Of a stretch of DNA of 64,000 nt, positions 53,529-61,484 are shown in pieces. Each line of letters begins with the position of its first letter. The stretch's first letter is position 1. The stretch comes from JADJPL01 sp040382095. Lineage in GTDB: Bacteria > Bacteroidota > Bacteroidia > Chitinophagales > Saprospiraceae. Under the pieces are notes generated by a model. That model saw only the letters and a list, made by a program, of their open reading frames with translations, searched no databases and was not told where the DNA came from. The translations under genes and the position numbers were made by a program. Location: NCBI GenBank assembly GCA_040382095.1, contig JBEIGB010000007.1:7689-71688 (forward strand), in the 5' to 3' direction.

Positions 53529-54707
53529 TCACTCCAGCAGCGCCGTCTGCTCGAGTTTTGCCCGGATCAGGGGTTTAAGCCGCTTTGCAGCCTCGTAGAT
53601 CAAATACTCATCAGAAGGGAAAGGAATGGGGCGGTTACCGATACGCCTCTTCGAATCCTCGCTAAGGGCACGGGGATCACCCCGAAAAGTAGAAGCATAA
53701 TGCTCGAAAACCGACTCTGCGCCGAGATCCTGCGTTTCGATAATCGTATTGTTGCGCAGGTCTGAAAGGACCAGTCGCCCGGACAGCCGCACCAGTTTAT
53801 ACTGGATTTGCTCTACCACAAATGCTTTGACCTGTACCATTTTAGGGGTCTTGATATCATTTCCTGCGGTATCCTTCCTGACGTTGCCCCGCTCATCCAG
53901 GACATACACAAAACCATCCTGCACCTCTTTGGATTCCTCGTACTGACGCTCCCGAACGACCTCCGGACTATTTTCCACATCTATTAATATATAGGCTACC
54001 TGATAGTCATACACACGCCCATCTTCGGGAATGGTATGAAAAACCCGCCATTTATCGCGTTGGTTGCCAAAGCCAAGTTGCAGAATATCGGCTTCCAGGC
54101 CTAACGGCAATACAACTGGAGCGCGGTTTTCCATCGCGACCAAAACGTAGGTAGTGCCTAAGTCCCTGGCCTCTGCCAGCAGGATATCGCAGTCGCGGTA
54201 GCTGCGGTAATATTGGGAAATACGCTCCAACTGTCCCAACGCACGGCGGGCAGCTTCCTTATCGCTACTTCGCCGTGCGATTTCGACCAGGCGCAGGGCG
54301 TCATTATACAGCGCAGCAGCAGCTTCTTCCCTGGCCTCTTTCTGCAGGTCGTTCAATTGGACAAAACGAAAAACCGCCTTTTTCCCCGACTCATCCACCA
54401 ATGGCAAAAGGGGGGCTATTTTGTCCTGACGCCGTTCTACATTCCGGTAGATGGCGTACACCCGCTCCCAGTCTTCAGGTCTGCCACTTTCTTTTAGCTC
54501 GGCCGCCCGATCCATATCCAGTTGGGTTGCTTTTGCAAAAGCCGCTTCCAATACGGCTACCAGGGCTTCTTTCTTCTGTGCTTTACCTGCAAGGCGACGT
54601 ACCGAAAGATCAATTACATCGTCATACCGACCCGTTTCGAGGATCTTGGCAGGGGAGCTACATGCCAGAATGACCAGCACCAGGACGCTGGAAAGTGCCG
54701 AAGGCAT
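53529..54707 (-). CDS. Lipoprotein of unknown function
   Basis: 392 residues. The N-terminus (MPSALSSVLVLVILACSSPA) looks like a lipoprotein signal with lipobox ILAC (Cys16), but has no positively charged residue before the hydrophobic stretch, so the start could be misplaced; no better in-frame ATG is seen upstream. Residues 20-185 are helical and TPR-like (GRYDDVIDLSVRRLAGKAQK, EDWERVYAIYRNVERRQDKI, AAAALYNDALRLVEIARRSS). The second half is a beta-rich domain (VAYILIDVENSPEV, VKAFVVEQIQYKLVRLSGRL) with no named family. It is 43 bases upstream of the kinase gene on the same strand, so it may share the transcript. Confidence 0.65.
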   Translation of the reverse strand: MPSALSSVLVLVILACSSPAKILETGRYDDVIDLSVRRLAGKAQKKEALVAVLEAAFAKATQLDMDRAAELKESGRPEDWERVYAIYRNVERRQDKIAPLLPLVDESGKKAVFRFVQLNDLQKEAREEAAAALYNDALRLVEIARRSSDKEAARRALGQLERISQYYRSYRDCDILLAEARDLGTTYVLVAMENRAPVVLPLGLEADILQLGFGNQRDKWRVFHTIPEDGRVYDYQVAYILIDVENSPEVVRERQYEESKEVQDGFVYVLDERGNVRKDTAGNDIKTPKMVQVKAFVVEQIQYKLVRLSGRLVLSDLRNNTIIETQDLGAESVFEHYASTFRGDPRALSEDSKRRIGNRPIPFPSDEYLIYEAAKRLKPLIRAKLEQTALLE

Positions 54708-55069
54708 CCATGGATTTTTTGTTGGACAACCATATTCCTCGAAATTTTAAGTGGACGATTTTGAAAAAAGGCTATTCCAAAAGCCTTTTGCCGCCCTTAT
54801 CAGCGAAATATTTTTGGTCTGTAATGCCACAAAACCGCTTATAAGAGAGCCCTACAAGTTATTTTTCGGCGTACTCGGCAAAATAATGCTCATCCCGGCG
54901 CCGAAAGCGATAAACGCTTTTTGAAATAGCCTCACGCTCCTTCCAAAGATAATGTGATCCGCTGATCTGACGTTCTAATAAATCGTTAAGAAAGAAGGGC
55001 TAAGGGTTAAAAGCCGTTAAATTCGGTTTTTACTGCCGTACCCGGTTCCATTTATACGTCTCAAAAAAA
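54708..55069. other. Intergenic region without recognised gene
   Basis: About 360 bases between the lipoprotein gene start and the pepT stop. AAAAAAGGCTATTCCAAAAG at 54763-54782 and CCTTTTGCCGCCC resemble worn repeat ends, but I do not find a paired partner. No coding frame of note. Confidence 0.35.
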
Positions 55070-56299
55070 TTATTCTGCCCATACCATCGCCAGATGGACC
55101 AGGGTCAGTGCGGCCTTTTCCATATCCTGGACGGAAACCCATTCCTGCCGGGAGTGAAAAGCATGCTCCCCGGCAAAGATATTCGGACAAGGAAGCCCCA
55201 TGAAGGACAATCGCGAGCCATCCGTTCCCCCACGAATACTTGCCCTGCGGGGTTCAATCCCCGCCCTTCGCATAGCCTCTGCGGCATAATCCACCACTTG
55301 CGGGCAGGTATCCAGGACTTTTTTCATGTTGCGGTATTGCTCCGTCACCTGTATCTCCGCCCTGGAATTCGGATACCCCTCAAGCACTTCGTCAACAATC
55401 TTTTTCAAAAGTACCTCGTGTGCCAGCAGACCTTCGTCTGTAAAATCCCGGACGATGAGTTGCAGCTCCGCCTGCTCTAATCCACCATGGATGGCCGTAG
55501 GGTGCAAAAAACCTTCCCTGCCGGAAGTACTTTCCGGCGAGAGTCGTTCTTTCGGCAGACGCGCAACGATAGCAGAAACAATCTTTATCGCATTCTCCAT
55601 TTTGCCCTTTGCGAAGCCCGGATGTACGCTTACCCCACTGACCCTTACCACTGCCGCATCGGCGCTAAAGGTTTCGTCTTCCAAAGAGCCCAGCCGCTCC
55701 CCATCCACCGTATATGCGAACGCCGCCCCCAGCTTTTGTAAATCTACCTTATTGACCCCCCGGCCAATTTCTTCATCCGGGGTAAACAACACCCGTATAA
55801 CGCCATGCGGGATTTCCGGGTGTGCCATGAAAAAGGCGGCAGCGTCCATAATAGCCGCCACGCCTGCCTTGTTATCGGCCCCAAGCAGTGTTGTGCCGGA
55901 AGCTGTGACGATATCGTTGCCCAGTTGCTCCAGCAGGTCGGGATGCTCGACCGGGTCAATGACGACCGAGGGATCGTCGGGCAGCCGGATCGGCTGGCCA
56001 TCGTAATTGCGGTGTACGATCGGCCGTACCCCAGCTCCTGTGACATCCGGCGAGGTGTCCACATGCGAACAATAACAAATTACCGGTACAGGTTTGGAGG
56101 TCGTGGCAGGAATCGTGGCATAAACGTAGCCATATTCATCCAGATGTGCATCCTCAACACCCATGGCCAGTAATTCTTCTACCAGCAGACGGCTCAGGTC
56201 TTTCTGTTTCTCCGTCGAAGGCTGGTCTGGGGAAGCAGGGTCCGATTGGGTATCAATTTGCACGTAGCGAAGGAAGCGTTCCAGGAGCGTATATGACAT
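55070..56299 (-). CDS. pepT: Peptidase T (tripeptide aminopeptidase)
   Basis: Zinc aminopeptidase of family M20 that removes the N-terminal residue from tripeptides in the cytosol. About 409 residues from ATG 56299 (MSYTLLERFLRYVQIDTQSD); the ATGs at 56311-56314 are alternatives, but E. coli PepT is 408 residues. Metal ligands: His in CYCSHVDTSPD, Asp in LGADNKAGVAAIMD, Glu pair in FTPDEEIGRGV, Asp in AYTVDGERLG and His in FAGEHAFHSRQEW. It follows purC on the same strand with a 17-base gap, so the two are probably cotranscribed. Confidence 0.96.
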   Translation of the reverse strand: MSYTLLERFLRYVQIDTQSDPASPDQPSTEKQKDLSRLLVEELLAMGVEDAHLDEYGYVYATIPATTSKPVPVICYCSHVDTSPDVTGAGVRPIVHRNYDGQPIRLPDDPSVVIDPVEHPDLLEQLGNDIVTASGTTLLGADNKAGVAAIMDAAAFFMAHPEIPHGVIRVLFTPDEEIGRGVNKVDLQKLGAAFAYTVDGERLGSLEDETFSADAAVVRVSGVSVHPGFAKGKMENAIKIVSAIVARLPKERLSPESTSGREGFLHPTAIHGGLEQAELQLIVRDFTDEGLLAHEVLLKKIVDEVLEGYPNSRAEIQVTEQYRNMKKVLDTCPQVVDYAAEAMRRAGIEPRRASIRGGTDGSRLSFMGLPCPNIFAGEHAFHSRQEWVSVQDMEKAALTLVHLAMVWAE

Positions 56300-56316
56300 G
56301 TGGATATTCATCATTT

Positions 56317-57306
56317 TTAGGCTTGTTGCAAAGGCGCCGCGCCCTTTGAGGAACTACCATTCTGAAGGAACTGCAAAACATTTGAAAAGATCTGTTCCTG
56401 CATATAGCGGGTATCGCGCCTCATGAGCTGTTCACCCGTGATGCTTTCGTAAAGCTGGACATAGCGCATCGAAACATCCCAGACGAAAGCATCGGGCATT
56501 TCCGGCATCCGTTCCCCTTCGCGCCCCTGAAAGCCCTGGGCCATCAGCCATTCGCGCACAAATTCTTTTGAAAGCTGCTGTTGCCGTTCGCCTTTGAGCT
56601 GCCGTTGCGCATATCCTTCCGCGATGAAGTACCGCGAGCTATCGGGCGTATGGACTTCGTCAATCAGTACGACCTCTCCGCCGAGGGTCCCGAATTCATA
56701 CTTGGTATCCACGAGGATCAGGCCCCGTGCGGCGGCCATTTCCGATCCGCGCCGAAACAGGGACCGGGTGGCCTCCTCCATGCGCAGGTAGTCCGCTTCC
56801 GCCACGAGGCCGCCGGACAGGATGTCCTCCCGGGAGATATCCTCATCGTGGCCTGCGGCTGCTTTAGTGGTCGGGGTGATTACCGGCTCCGGCAGCGGAT
56901 CGCTTTCCCGTAGCCCATCGGGTAGAGGAACGCCACAGAGCGTCCGGGCACCAGCTGCATAGGAACGCCAGGCATGGCCTGCCAGATAGCCCCTTATCAC
57001 CATTTCCACGCGGACTGGCTTGCAGGCCAGCCCGATAGCGACATTGGGATCGGGAGAGTGGATTACCCAATTGCGGATAATATCCCGGGTAGCGTTCAGG
57101 AAATGTAGCGCAGTTTGGTTCAGAACCTGCCCTTTAAACGGAATTGGGCGTGGCAGGATATGGTCGAAAGCTGAAATCCGATCGGTGGCGATCATGATAA
57201 GTTTATCCCCTACTGTATAAACATCCCGTACCTTACCCTGATAGAAGTCGGTCTGTCCCGGAAATACAAACTGTGTCGTTTTTAAAGCGTGTTGCTCTGG
57301 CAGCAT
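56317..57306 (-). CDS. purC: Phosphoribosylaminoimidazole-succinocarboxamide synthase
   Basis: SAICAR synthetase of purine biosynthesis: joins CAIR and aspartate with ATP. 329 residues. Motifs: YQGKVRDVYTVGDKLIMIATDRISAFD at the N-terminus (ATP site; read in parts), CKPVRVEMVIRGYLAGHAWR, GLILVDTKYEFG (about 215) and IDEVHTPDSSRYF (substrate and metal binding). The length is about 70-90 residues over E. coli PurC, as in the longer yeast/Bacteroidota type. It starts an apparent operon with pepT. Confidence 0.97.
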   Translation of the reverse strand: MLPEQHALKTTQFVFPGQTDFYQGKVRDVYTVGDKLIMIATDRISAFDHILPRPIPFKGQVLNQTALHFLNATRDIIRNWVIHSPDPNVAIGLACKPVRVEMVIRGYLAGHAWRSYAAGARTLCGVPLPDGLRESDPLPEPVITPTTKAAAGHDEDISREDILSGGLVAEADYLRMEEATRSLFRRGSEMAAARGLILVDTKYEFGTLGGEVVLIDEVHTPDSSRYFIAEGYAQRQLKGERQQQLSKEFVREWLMAQGFQGREGERMPEMPDAFVWDVSMRYVQLYESITGEQLMRRDTRYMQEQIFSNVLQFLQNGSSSKGAAPLQQA

Positions 57307-57330
57307 ATTTACAGGCGATTACGGAAAGGT

Positions 57331-57663
57331 TTATTGGGTTAGGTCCACCACCTCGGCGTTCGGGGCGGTTCGCATGACCGAGTCAATCCCATTTTCCATT
57401 GCAGCCTTGGAAGAATACATTTCGCTCGAACCGATGACCTGCTTGTTTGCTTCCGATAATAAATTGAAATAGGGGCTACCGTCGGAAGCGGTCTTAACCT
57501 CAAAATTATCTCGGGAAACGGCATTTCTGGCTACCGAGGCAGCACCGTTTACTGCATTTGCTTTAGTCGTGTAGCCCTGGCTGGAGAGGATTACCTGGCC
57601 GTTGGATGCTTTTAGCCGAAAATAATATTTCCCGCTATCGCTCTCATAAATTTCAAATTTCAT
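57331..57663 (-). CDS. YegP-like DUF1508 protein
   Basis: About 110 residues from ATG 57663 (MKFEIYESDSGKYYFRLKAS); the frame extends to 57711. The start fits because E. coli YegP has 110 residues too. Two DUF1508 repeats, each of the form KYYFRLKASNGQVILSSQGY and PYFNLLSEANKQVIGSSEMY, make a tandem fold with conserved aromatic and Gly/Ser positions. Function is not established. It is a single small gene 24 bases downstream of purC's start region, on the same strand. Confidence 0.9.
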   Translation of the reverse strand: MKFEIYESDSGKYYFRLKASNGQVILSSQGYTTKANAVNGAASVARNAVSRDNFEVKTASDGSPYFNLLSEANKQVIGSSEMYSSKAAMENGIDSVMRTAPNAEVVDLTQ

Positions 57664-57852
57664 ACCGGATATTTTTAGCGTTGAAAATACTAAGCTGGTG
57701 GCGCGTGTCAAATATATATTTTTTCAGGCATTTTGGCAAAAACATTGTTTAAAAAACTGATTTTCCAAAAAATCCTTATATTAGCTTTTTGTGTCCCCCC
57801 CTTTTATATTTCCGAGGCTCAATAAAACGAAAAGTTGTTGAAGAAAAAATTG

Positions 57853-59022
57853 ATGGAAGAGGCACGCAAGTGGCTTCCTTCCAACCAGACGGGGTTATGC
57901 CATGCAGCGCCTCCAGGATCTTCTGAATCCTGGCGATGGGCTGTTCTTGCCCTTGGCTATGCATATTCCGACTGGGAAATAGCTATCGCGTATTTTCAAA
58001 AGGCCATCGGCGGGCAGCATCCTGATGGGGGGATACCCCTTCATTTACATGGTCTTGCAGAACCTGCCGGCATCGCTTTGCAGGAACGACCGTATTTTGC
58101 TCCGGTCCTGTGGCGATTATTTGAAGCCGCACCGGACCCTGCGTCCCGTAAAGCCGCTGTGGCGAGGTTCCTGCCTATGGTAATGGCCCATCAGATGTAT
58201 TGGTACGCGAAAAGGGATCCCCTCCAGGAGGGTCTGACCTGCATCCTGCACCCGTGGGAATCCCCGCAGCCTTTGGCGACTTTATGGGACAGATGGCTAA
58301 TCCCGTCGGAACAGGCAGGCGCAACGAAGCACTCAGGCAAGAAACAGCCACACCCTGCAGAGTCTAACCTTCCCCGGGAACGCGCCTATCCAGGCAACGG
58401 GTTCCAGGTACAGGATCCCTACCATAATGCCCTGCTCGCATTTTCCAGCTTTCTCCTCCTGCAAATGGGCAACAGCATCGGTACGGATATGCAGGAACTG
58501 CTCGAACTCCACGAGCTCACCATATATAGTATGAACGAAAAACTCTGGAACGAAGAATACAGTATTTATTCCGCTTATAATATTGAAGCCGGCGAGTTGT
58601 ACCTCTCCGGCACGTTGGGTAGCTGGATGCCCTGGATTGGCACAGTCCCGGATCAGGCCAGGGCAGAAGCCATGCGCGTGGTTTTTGAAGCTAATTTCCA
58701 TCTCGACGATTATTTCCTGGCCGCCTCCAACAGCTTGTTCGCTTCCTCCACTGACCCCAACGTACCAGGACGTGGCGCTGCAAGCTTATGGGACAACTGG
58801 CTCCTGTTCCAGGGCCTTCAACTCTATGATTTCTCCGAACTTGCCAGCACCCTGATGCGGGATGTCATTGATTTATGCAAGGAAAACGGATTCCAACTCC
58901 ATTATCCGACTAAAAAGGGAGCCACTGCCCAGATTAAATACGATACCAGCCAGATAGCTCCTGCCGCCGCAATTATTATCGCTTTTCTTAAAGGGAAACC
59001 GATATTGAACACGCTGGCTTAA
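57853..59022 (+). CDS. GH63-like (mannosylglycerate hydrolase-like) glycosidase
   Basis: About 389 residues from ATG 57853 (MEEARKWLPSNQ); a TTG six codons upstream is possible. The sequence looks like an alpha/alpha-toroid glycoside hydrolase: LHPWESPQPLATLWDRW (about 136-152) resembles the HPWESG...WD motif of mannosylglycerate hydrolases and GH63 enzymes, ASLWDNWLLFQGL (about 315-327) is a second typical block, and YAYSDWEIAIAYFQ, GGIPLHLHG and NALLAFSSFLLL are helices of the toroid. No signal peptide, so cytoplasmic. No mannosylglycerate, glucosylglycerate or trehalose biosynthesis gene is nearby, so the substrate remains unknown. The assignment is based on fold-like motifs. Confidence 0.75.
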   Translation: MEEARKWLPSNQTGLCHAAPPGSSESWRWAVLALGYAYSDWEIAIAYFQKAIGGQHPDGGIPLHLHGLAEPAGIALQERPYFAPVLWRLFEAAPDPASRKAAVARFLPMVMAHQMYWYAKRDPLQEGLTCILHPWESPQPLATLWDRWLIPSEQAGATKHSGKKQPHPAESNLPRERAYPGNGFQVQDPYHNALLAFSSFLLLQMGNSIGTDMQELLELHELTIYSMNEKLWNEEYSIYSAYNIEAGELYLSGTLGSWMPWIGTVPDQARAEAMRVVFEANFHLDDYFLAASNSLFASSTDPNVPGRGAASLWDNWLLFQGLQLYDFSELASTLMRDVIDLCKENGFQLHYPTKKGATAQIKYDTSQIAPAAAIIIAFLKGKPILNTLA

Positions 59023-59059
59023 TCATCTGATGCTTTTTTTCACAAATCATTTCCCTCCA

Positions 59060-59092
59060 TTGTTTTTCCTTAAAGATCAGTGATTAAATTTG
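59060..59092 (+). promoter_or_regulatory. Candidate promoter for the E2 gene
   Basis: TTG at 59060-59062, 22 bases, then TAAATTTG at 59085-59092, an exact -7 match. The E2 ATG is at 59193, which leaves a leader of about 95 bases. Confidence 0.45.
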
Positions 59093-59192
59093 CAGCGCCT
59101 AAGCGTTTCGCCAAAATTTCTCCGGCATGCAAAAACGACCCTGCATAGACAGACGCGTGGGTACTACATTTCCTAAAGAAAAAAATGTGAAC

Positions 59193-60455
59193 ATGGCAGA
59201 AATCATACGGATGCCCCGGATGAGCGACACAATGGAAGAAGGAAATATCGTCGCATGGCTCAAAAAAGAAGGTGATAAAGTGGAATCCGGTGAGACGCTG
59301 GCAGAGGTCGAAACCGACAAAGCCACAATGGAACTGGATGCATTTACGGACGGTGTCCTGCTGCATATCGCCGTCAAAGAAGGAGCTGTCCCAATTGACG
59401 GCGTCATTGCTGTTATCGGCCAGCCAGGTGAAGACTGGCAGGCAGCACTTCATGCTGCAGGGCAAAGCACGAATACCCCCACACAACCCGAAGCCCCAAC
59501 TGCAATGCCAACCCCCGCTCCTGCCGGCGAAACCCCGGCGCAGCCGTCCGGCGATCAGCGGGTAAAAGCCTCCCCTCTGGCGCGCAGTATCGCCCGCGAA
59601 AAAGGGATTGACTTACTGAATATTCAAGGTAGTGGCGATGCAGGCCGTATCGTAAAACGCGATGTAGAAGCATTGATCCAAAATCCAGTCCCGGCCCCGC
59701 AAGAACAGGTAGCACCGCCCCCCCCCGCTCCGGCAGCACCACAAATCCCCGCTTTCCAACCAACATTGCCCGACGCAGCATTCGAAGATGTGCCCCTGAG
59801 CCAGATGCGTAAAGTTATTGCCCGACGGCTGAGCGAAAGCAAATTCTCCGCACCGCATTTCTACCTTACCGTCGAAATCAATATGGACAATGCCGTTCAA
59901 ATCCGGCAGCAACTTAACGATGTCGCCCCCGTCAAGCTCTCTTTCAACGATCTGGTCATTAAAGCAGCAGCGATCGCGCTCAAACAACATCCCGCGGTCA
60001 ACGCCTCCTGGCTCGGCGATAAAATCCGCTACAACAAAGAAGTCAATATCGGTGTCGCAGTCGCTATCGAGGAAGGACTGCTCGTGCCCGTCGTCCGCCA
60101 TGCCGATATCAAAACCCTCTCCCAAATCAATAATGAAGTGAAGGTGCAGGCGGGTAAAGCGAAAGACCGAAAGTTGCAACCAGAAGAAATGCAGGGGAAT
60201 ACCTTTACAATATCCAACCTGGGCATGTTCGGGATAGAATCCTTCACCGCAATTATTAACCCGCCAGATGCCTGCATCCTGGCTGTAGGTGGTATCATAC
60301 AAAAACCCATCGTCAAAAATGGGGAAATTATGGTCGGCAATATGATGAAGGTTACCCTATCCTGCGATCACCGGGTAGTGGACGGCGCTAAAGGCGCCCA
60401 GTTCCTCCAGACCTTCAAAACGATCCTGGAGGACCCCATCAGGATGCTCGTCTAA
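59193..60455 (+). CDS. Dihydrolipoyl acetyltransferase, E2 of a 2-oxoacid dehydrogenase complex
   Basis: About 420 residues from ATG 59193 (MAEIIRMPRMSDTMEEGNIV); the frame is open from 59127. Domains: one lipoyl domain (1-75, lipoylated Lys in ETDKATMELD), Pro/Ala-rich linker (about 95-130), peripheral-subunit binding domain (about 133-168; ASPLARSIAREKGIDLLNIQ), second linker with PPPPAPAAPQIP, and the catalytic core (about 200-420) with DHRVVDGAKGAQFL holding the active-site His. It transfers acetyl from lipoyl to CoA and is the core of pyruvate dehydrogenase; the branched-chain or 2-oxoglutarate complex cannot be ruled out, although the sequence is of the pyruvate type. E1 and E3 are not in the window. 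Confidence 0.93.
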   Translation: MAEIIRMPRMSDTMEEGNIVAWLKKEGDKVESGETLAEVETDKATMELDAFTDGVLLHIAVKEGAVPIDGVIAVIGQPGEDWQAALHAAGQSTNTPTQPEAPTAMPTPAPAGETPAQPSGDQRVKASPLARSIAREKGIDLLNIQGSGDAGRIVKRDVEALIQNPVPAPQEQVAPPPPAPAAPQIPAFQPTLPDAAFEDVPLSQMRKVIARRLSESKFSAPHFYLTVEINMDNAVQIRQQLNDVAPVKLSFNDLVIKAAAIALKQHPAVNASWLGDKIRYNKEVNIGVAVAIEEGLLVPVVRHADIKTLSQINNEVKVQAGKAKDRKLQPEEMQGNTFTISNLGMFGIESFTAIINPPDACILAVGGIIQKPIVKNGEIMVGNMMKVTLSCDHRVVDGAKGAQFLQTFKTILEDPIRMLV

Positions 60456-60503
60456 AAAACCGGGGCTGGCTCTTGTGTAAAAAGAGAGGCTGTCTCTTAA
60501 GTC

Positions 60504-60677
60504 TTGGGGTTGTGTAAAAAGTATTCCGCCGCCTGCGGCAGCGAAAGAAGGTTCTGAACGAACACTTTTCTCACTGATTTTGCTTCGCAAAATCAGTGAG
60601 AAAAGTGTTCGTTCAGAATATTATTTGGCGGCGTCAGCCGCTAAAGGACGACCTCCGGCTTTTTTACACAACCCCAA
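60504..60677. repeat. Complete palindromic repeat, 174 bp, with 32-bp perfect stem
   Basis: Best preserved copy. Left end TTGGGGTTGTGTAAAAAG (60504-60521); right end CTTTTTTACACAACCCCAA (60659-60677), the reverse complement with one extra base. Left GC hairpin GCCGCCTGCGGC (60528-60539); right hairpin GCGGCGTCAGCCGC (60628-60641). Central stem 60552-60583 against 60587-60618, 32 perfect pairs around a TTC loop, arm starting TTCTGAACGAACACTTTTCT. It lies between the E2 gene and the CoA-binding protein gene. Confidence 0.9.
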
Positions 60678-60690
60678 CCTCGAAATAATT

Positions 60691-60719
60691 TTTGGCGCGT
60701 AGCAAATGGCCTACATTTG
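60691..60719 (+). promoter_or_regulatory. Candidate Bacteroidota promoter downstream of the repeat
   Basis: TTTG (60691-60694), 17-base spacer, TACATTTG (60712-60719). It starts 14 bases after the outer end of the repeat at 60504-60677. The CoA-binding gene ATG is 59 bases further on. Confidence 0.6.
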
Positions 60720-60778
60720 TGCAACAGCCTCATATAACGATTCACGTCCTGTCAGGCAGGACACATAATTCCATTGCG

Positions 60779-61144
60779 ATGCAAAGTAAAAAAACCCTTG
60801 TGCTGGGCGCTTCCACCAATACCGACAGGGTATCCTGCGAAGCTATGCTGCGCCTTCAGAAAGCCGGACACGAAGTCGTTGCCGTAGGTGTCAGAGAAGG
60901 GGAAATTTATGGGATTCCGATTAAGACCGGGACTCCGGCTATCGAAGAGCTGGATACCGTTACCTTGTACCTCAACCCCGAACGTCAGAAGGGATATTAT
61001 CAATATATTCTGGGATTGCATCCGAAGCGGATCATTTTTAACCCGGGCACCGAAAACACCGAGCTGCTGCAGATGGCCAGGGCAGCAGGAATATCCACCG
61101 AAATCGCATGTACTCTGGTTATGCTCTCCCTTAAAATTTATTGA
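60779..61144 (+). CDS. CoA-binding domain protein
   Basis: About 121 residues from ATG 60779; the frame is open from 60692. The product is a stand-alone Rossmann CoA_binding domain: KTLVLGASTNTDRVSCEAML at the N-terminus carries the GASxxxxR loop, IPIKTGTPAIEELDTVTLYL is strand-helix, and IIFNPGTENTELLQMARAAG ends the fold. Such proteins of this size are common in Bacteroidota; the role is unknown, and CoA or acyl-CoA binding is inferred from the family. Its 3-prime end overlaps the convergent NqrM-like gene by 7 bases. Confidence 0.9.
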   Translation: MQSKKTLVLGASTNTDRVSCEAMLRLQKAGHEVVAVGVREGEIYGIPIKTGTPAIEELDTVTLYLNPERQKGYYQYILGLHPKRIIFNPGTENTELLQMARAAGISTEIACTLVMLSLKIY

Positions 61145-61347
61145 GCTTTAACCTCCGGCATCTTGCACACTTCATCCGAAGTGCGGCCGCAAACAGAACA
61201 CGATCCAAATTCATCCTTCAGCATGGGATTGTTGCTGGCGCAGCTCCCACGGAATTCTTTTCCTGTAAAAAGATACCGAATATTGATGAGGAGAAATGAC
61301 CCTCCAATCACAAGAAAAATCAACCCGATCGTTCTTAAAAGTTCCAT
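61138..61347 (-). CDS. NqrM-like small membrane protein with four cysteines
   Basis: 69 residues: one membrane helix (about 5-25) followed by a short loop containing GSCASNN and GSCSVCGRTSDEVCKM. The GSC...CxxCG...C pattern resembles NqrM (DUF539), the maturation factor that inserts an Fe centre or helps assemble Na+-translocating NADH:quinone reductase. Bacteroidota homologues are often found next to apbE or nqr genes, but here none is visible. The name is therefore a family-based inference. It overlaps the convergent CoA-binding gene by 7 bases. Confidence 0.7.
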   Translation of the reverse strand: MELLRTIGLIFLVIGGSFLLINIRYLFTGKEFRGSCASNNPMLKDEFGSCSVCGRTSDEVCKMPEVKAQ

Positions 61348-61484
61348 ATCTTTAAGGCTTGTTGTTTACGTGTAGTATGTTGAAAGGGTAGTATCCCTTA
61401 TCTGCTACATCCATTTTATAACCCGTTTCCGCTACGAAAGGTTGCCGGTTTCGTTCGGTAAAACCACTGCAAAGATAGCATTTC

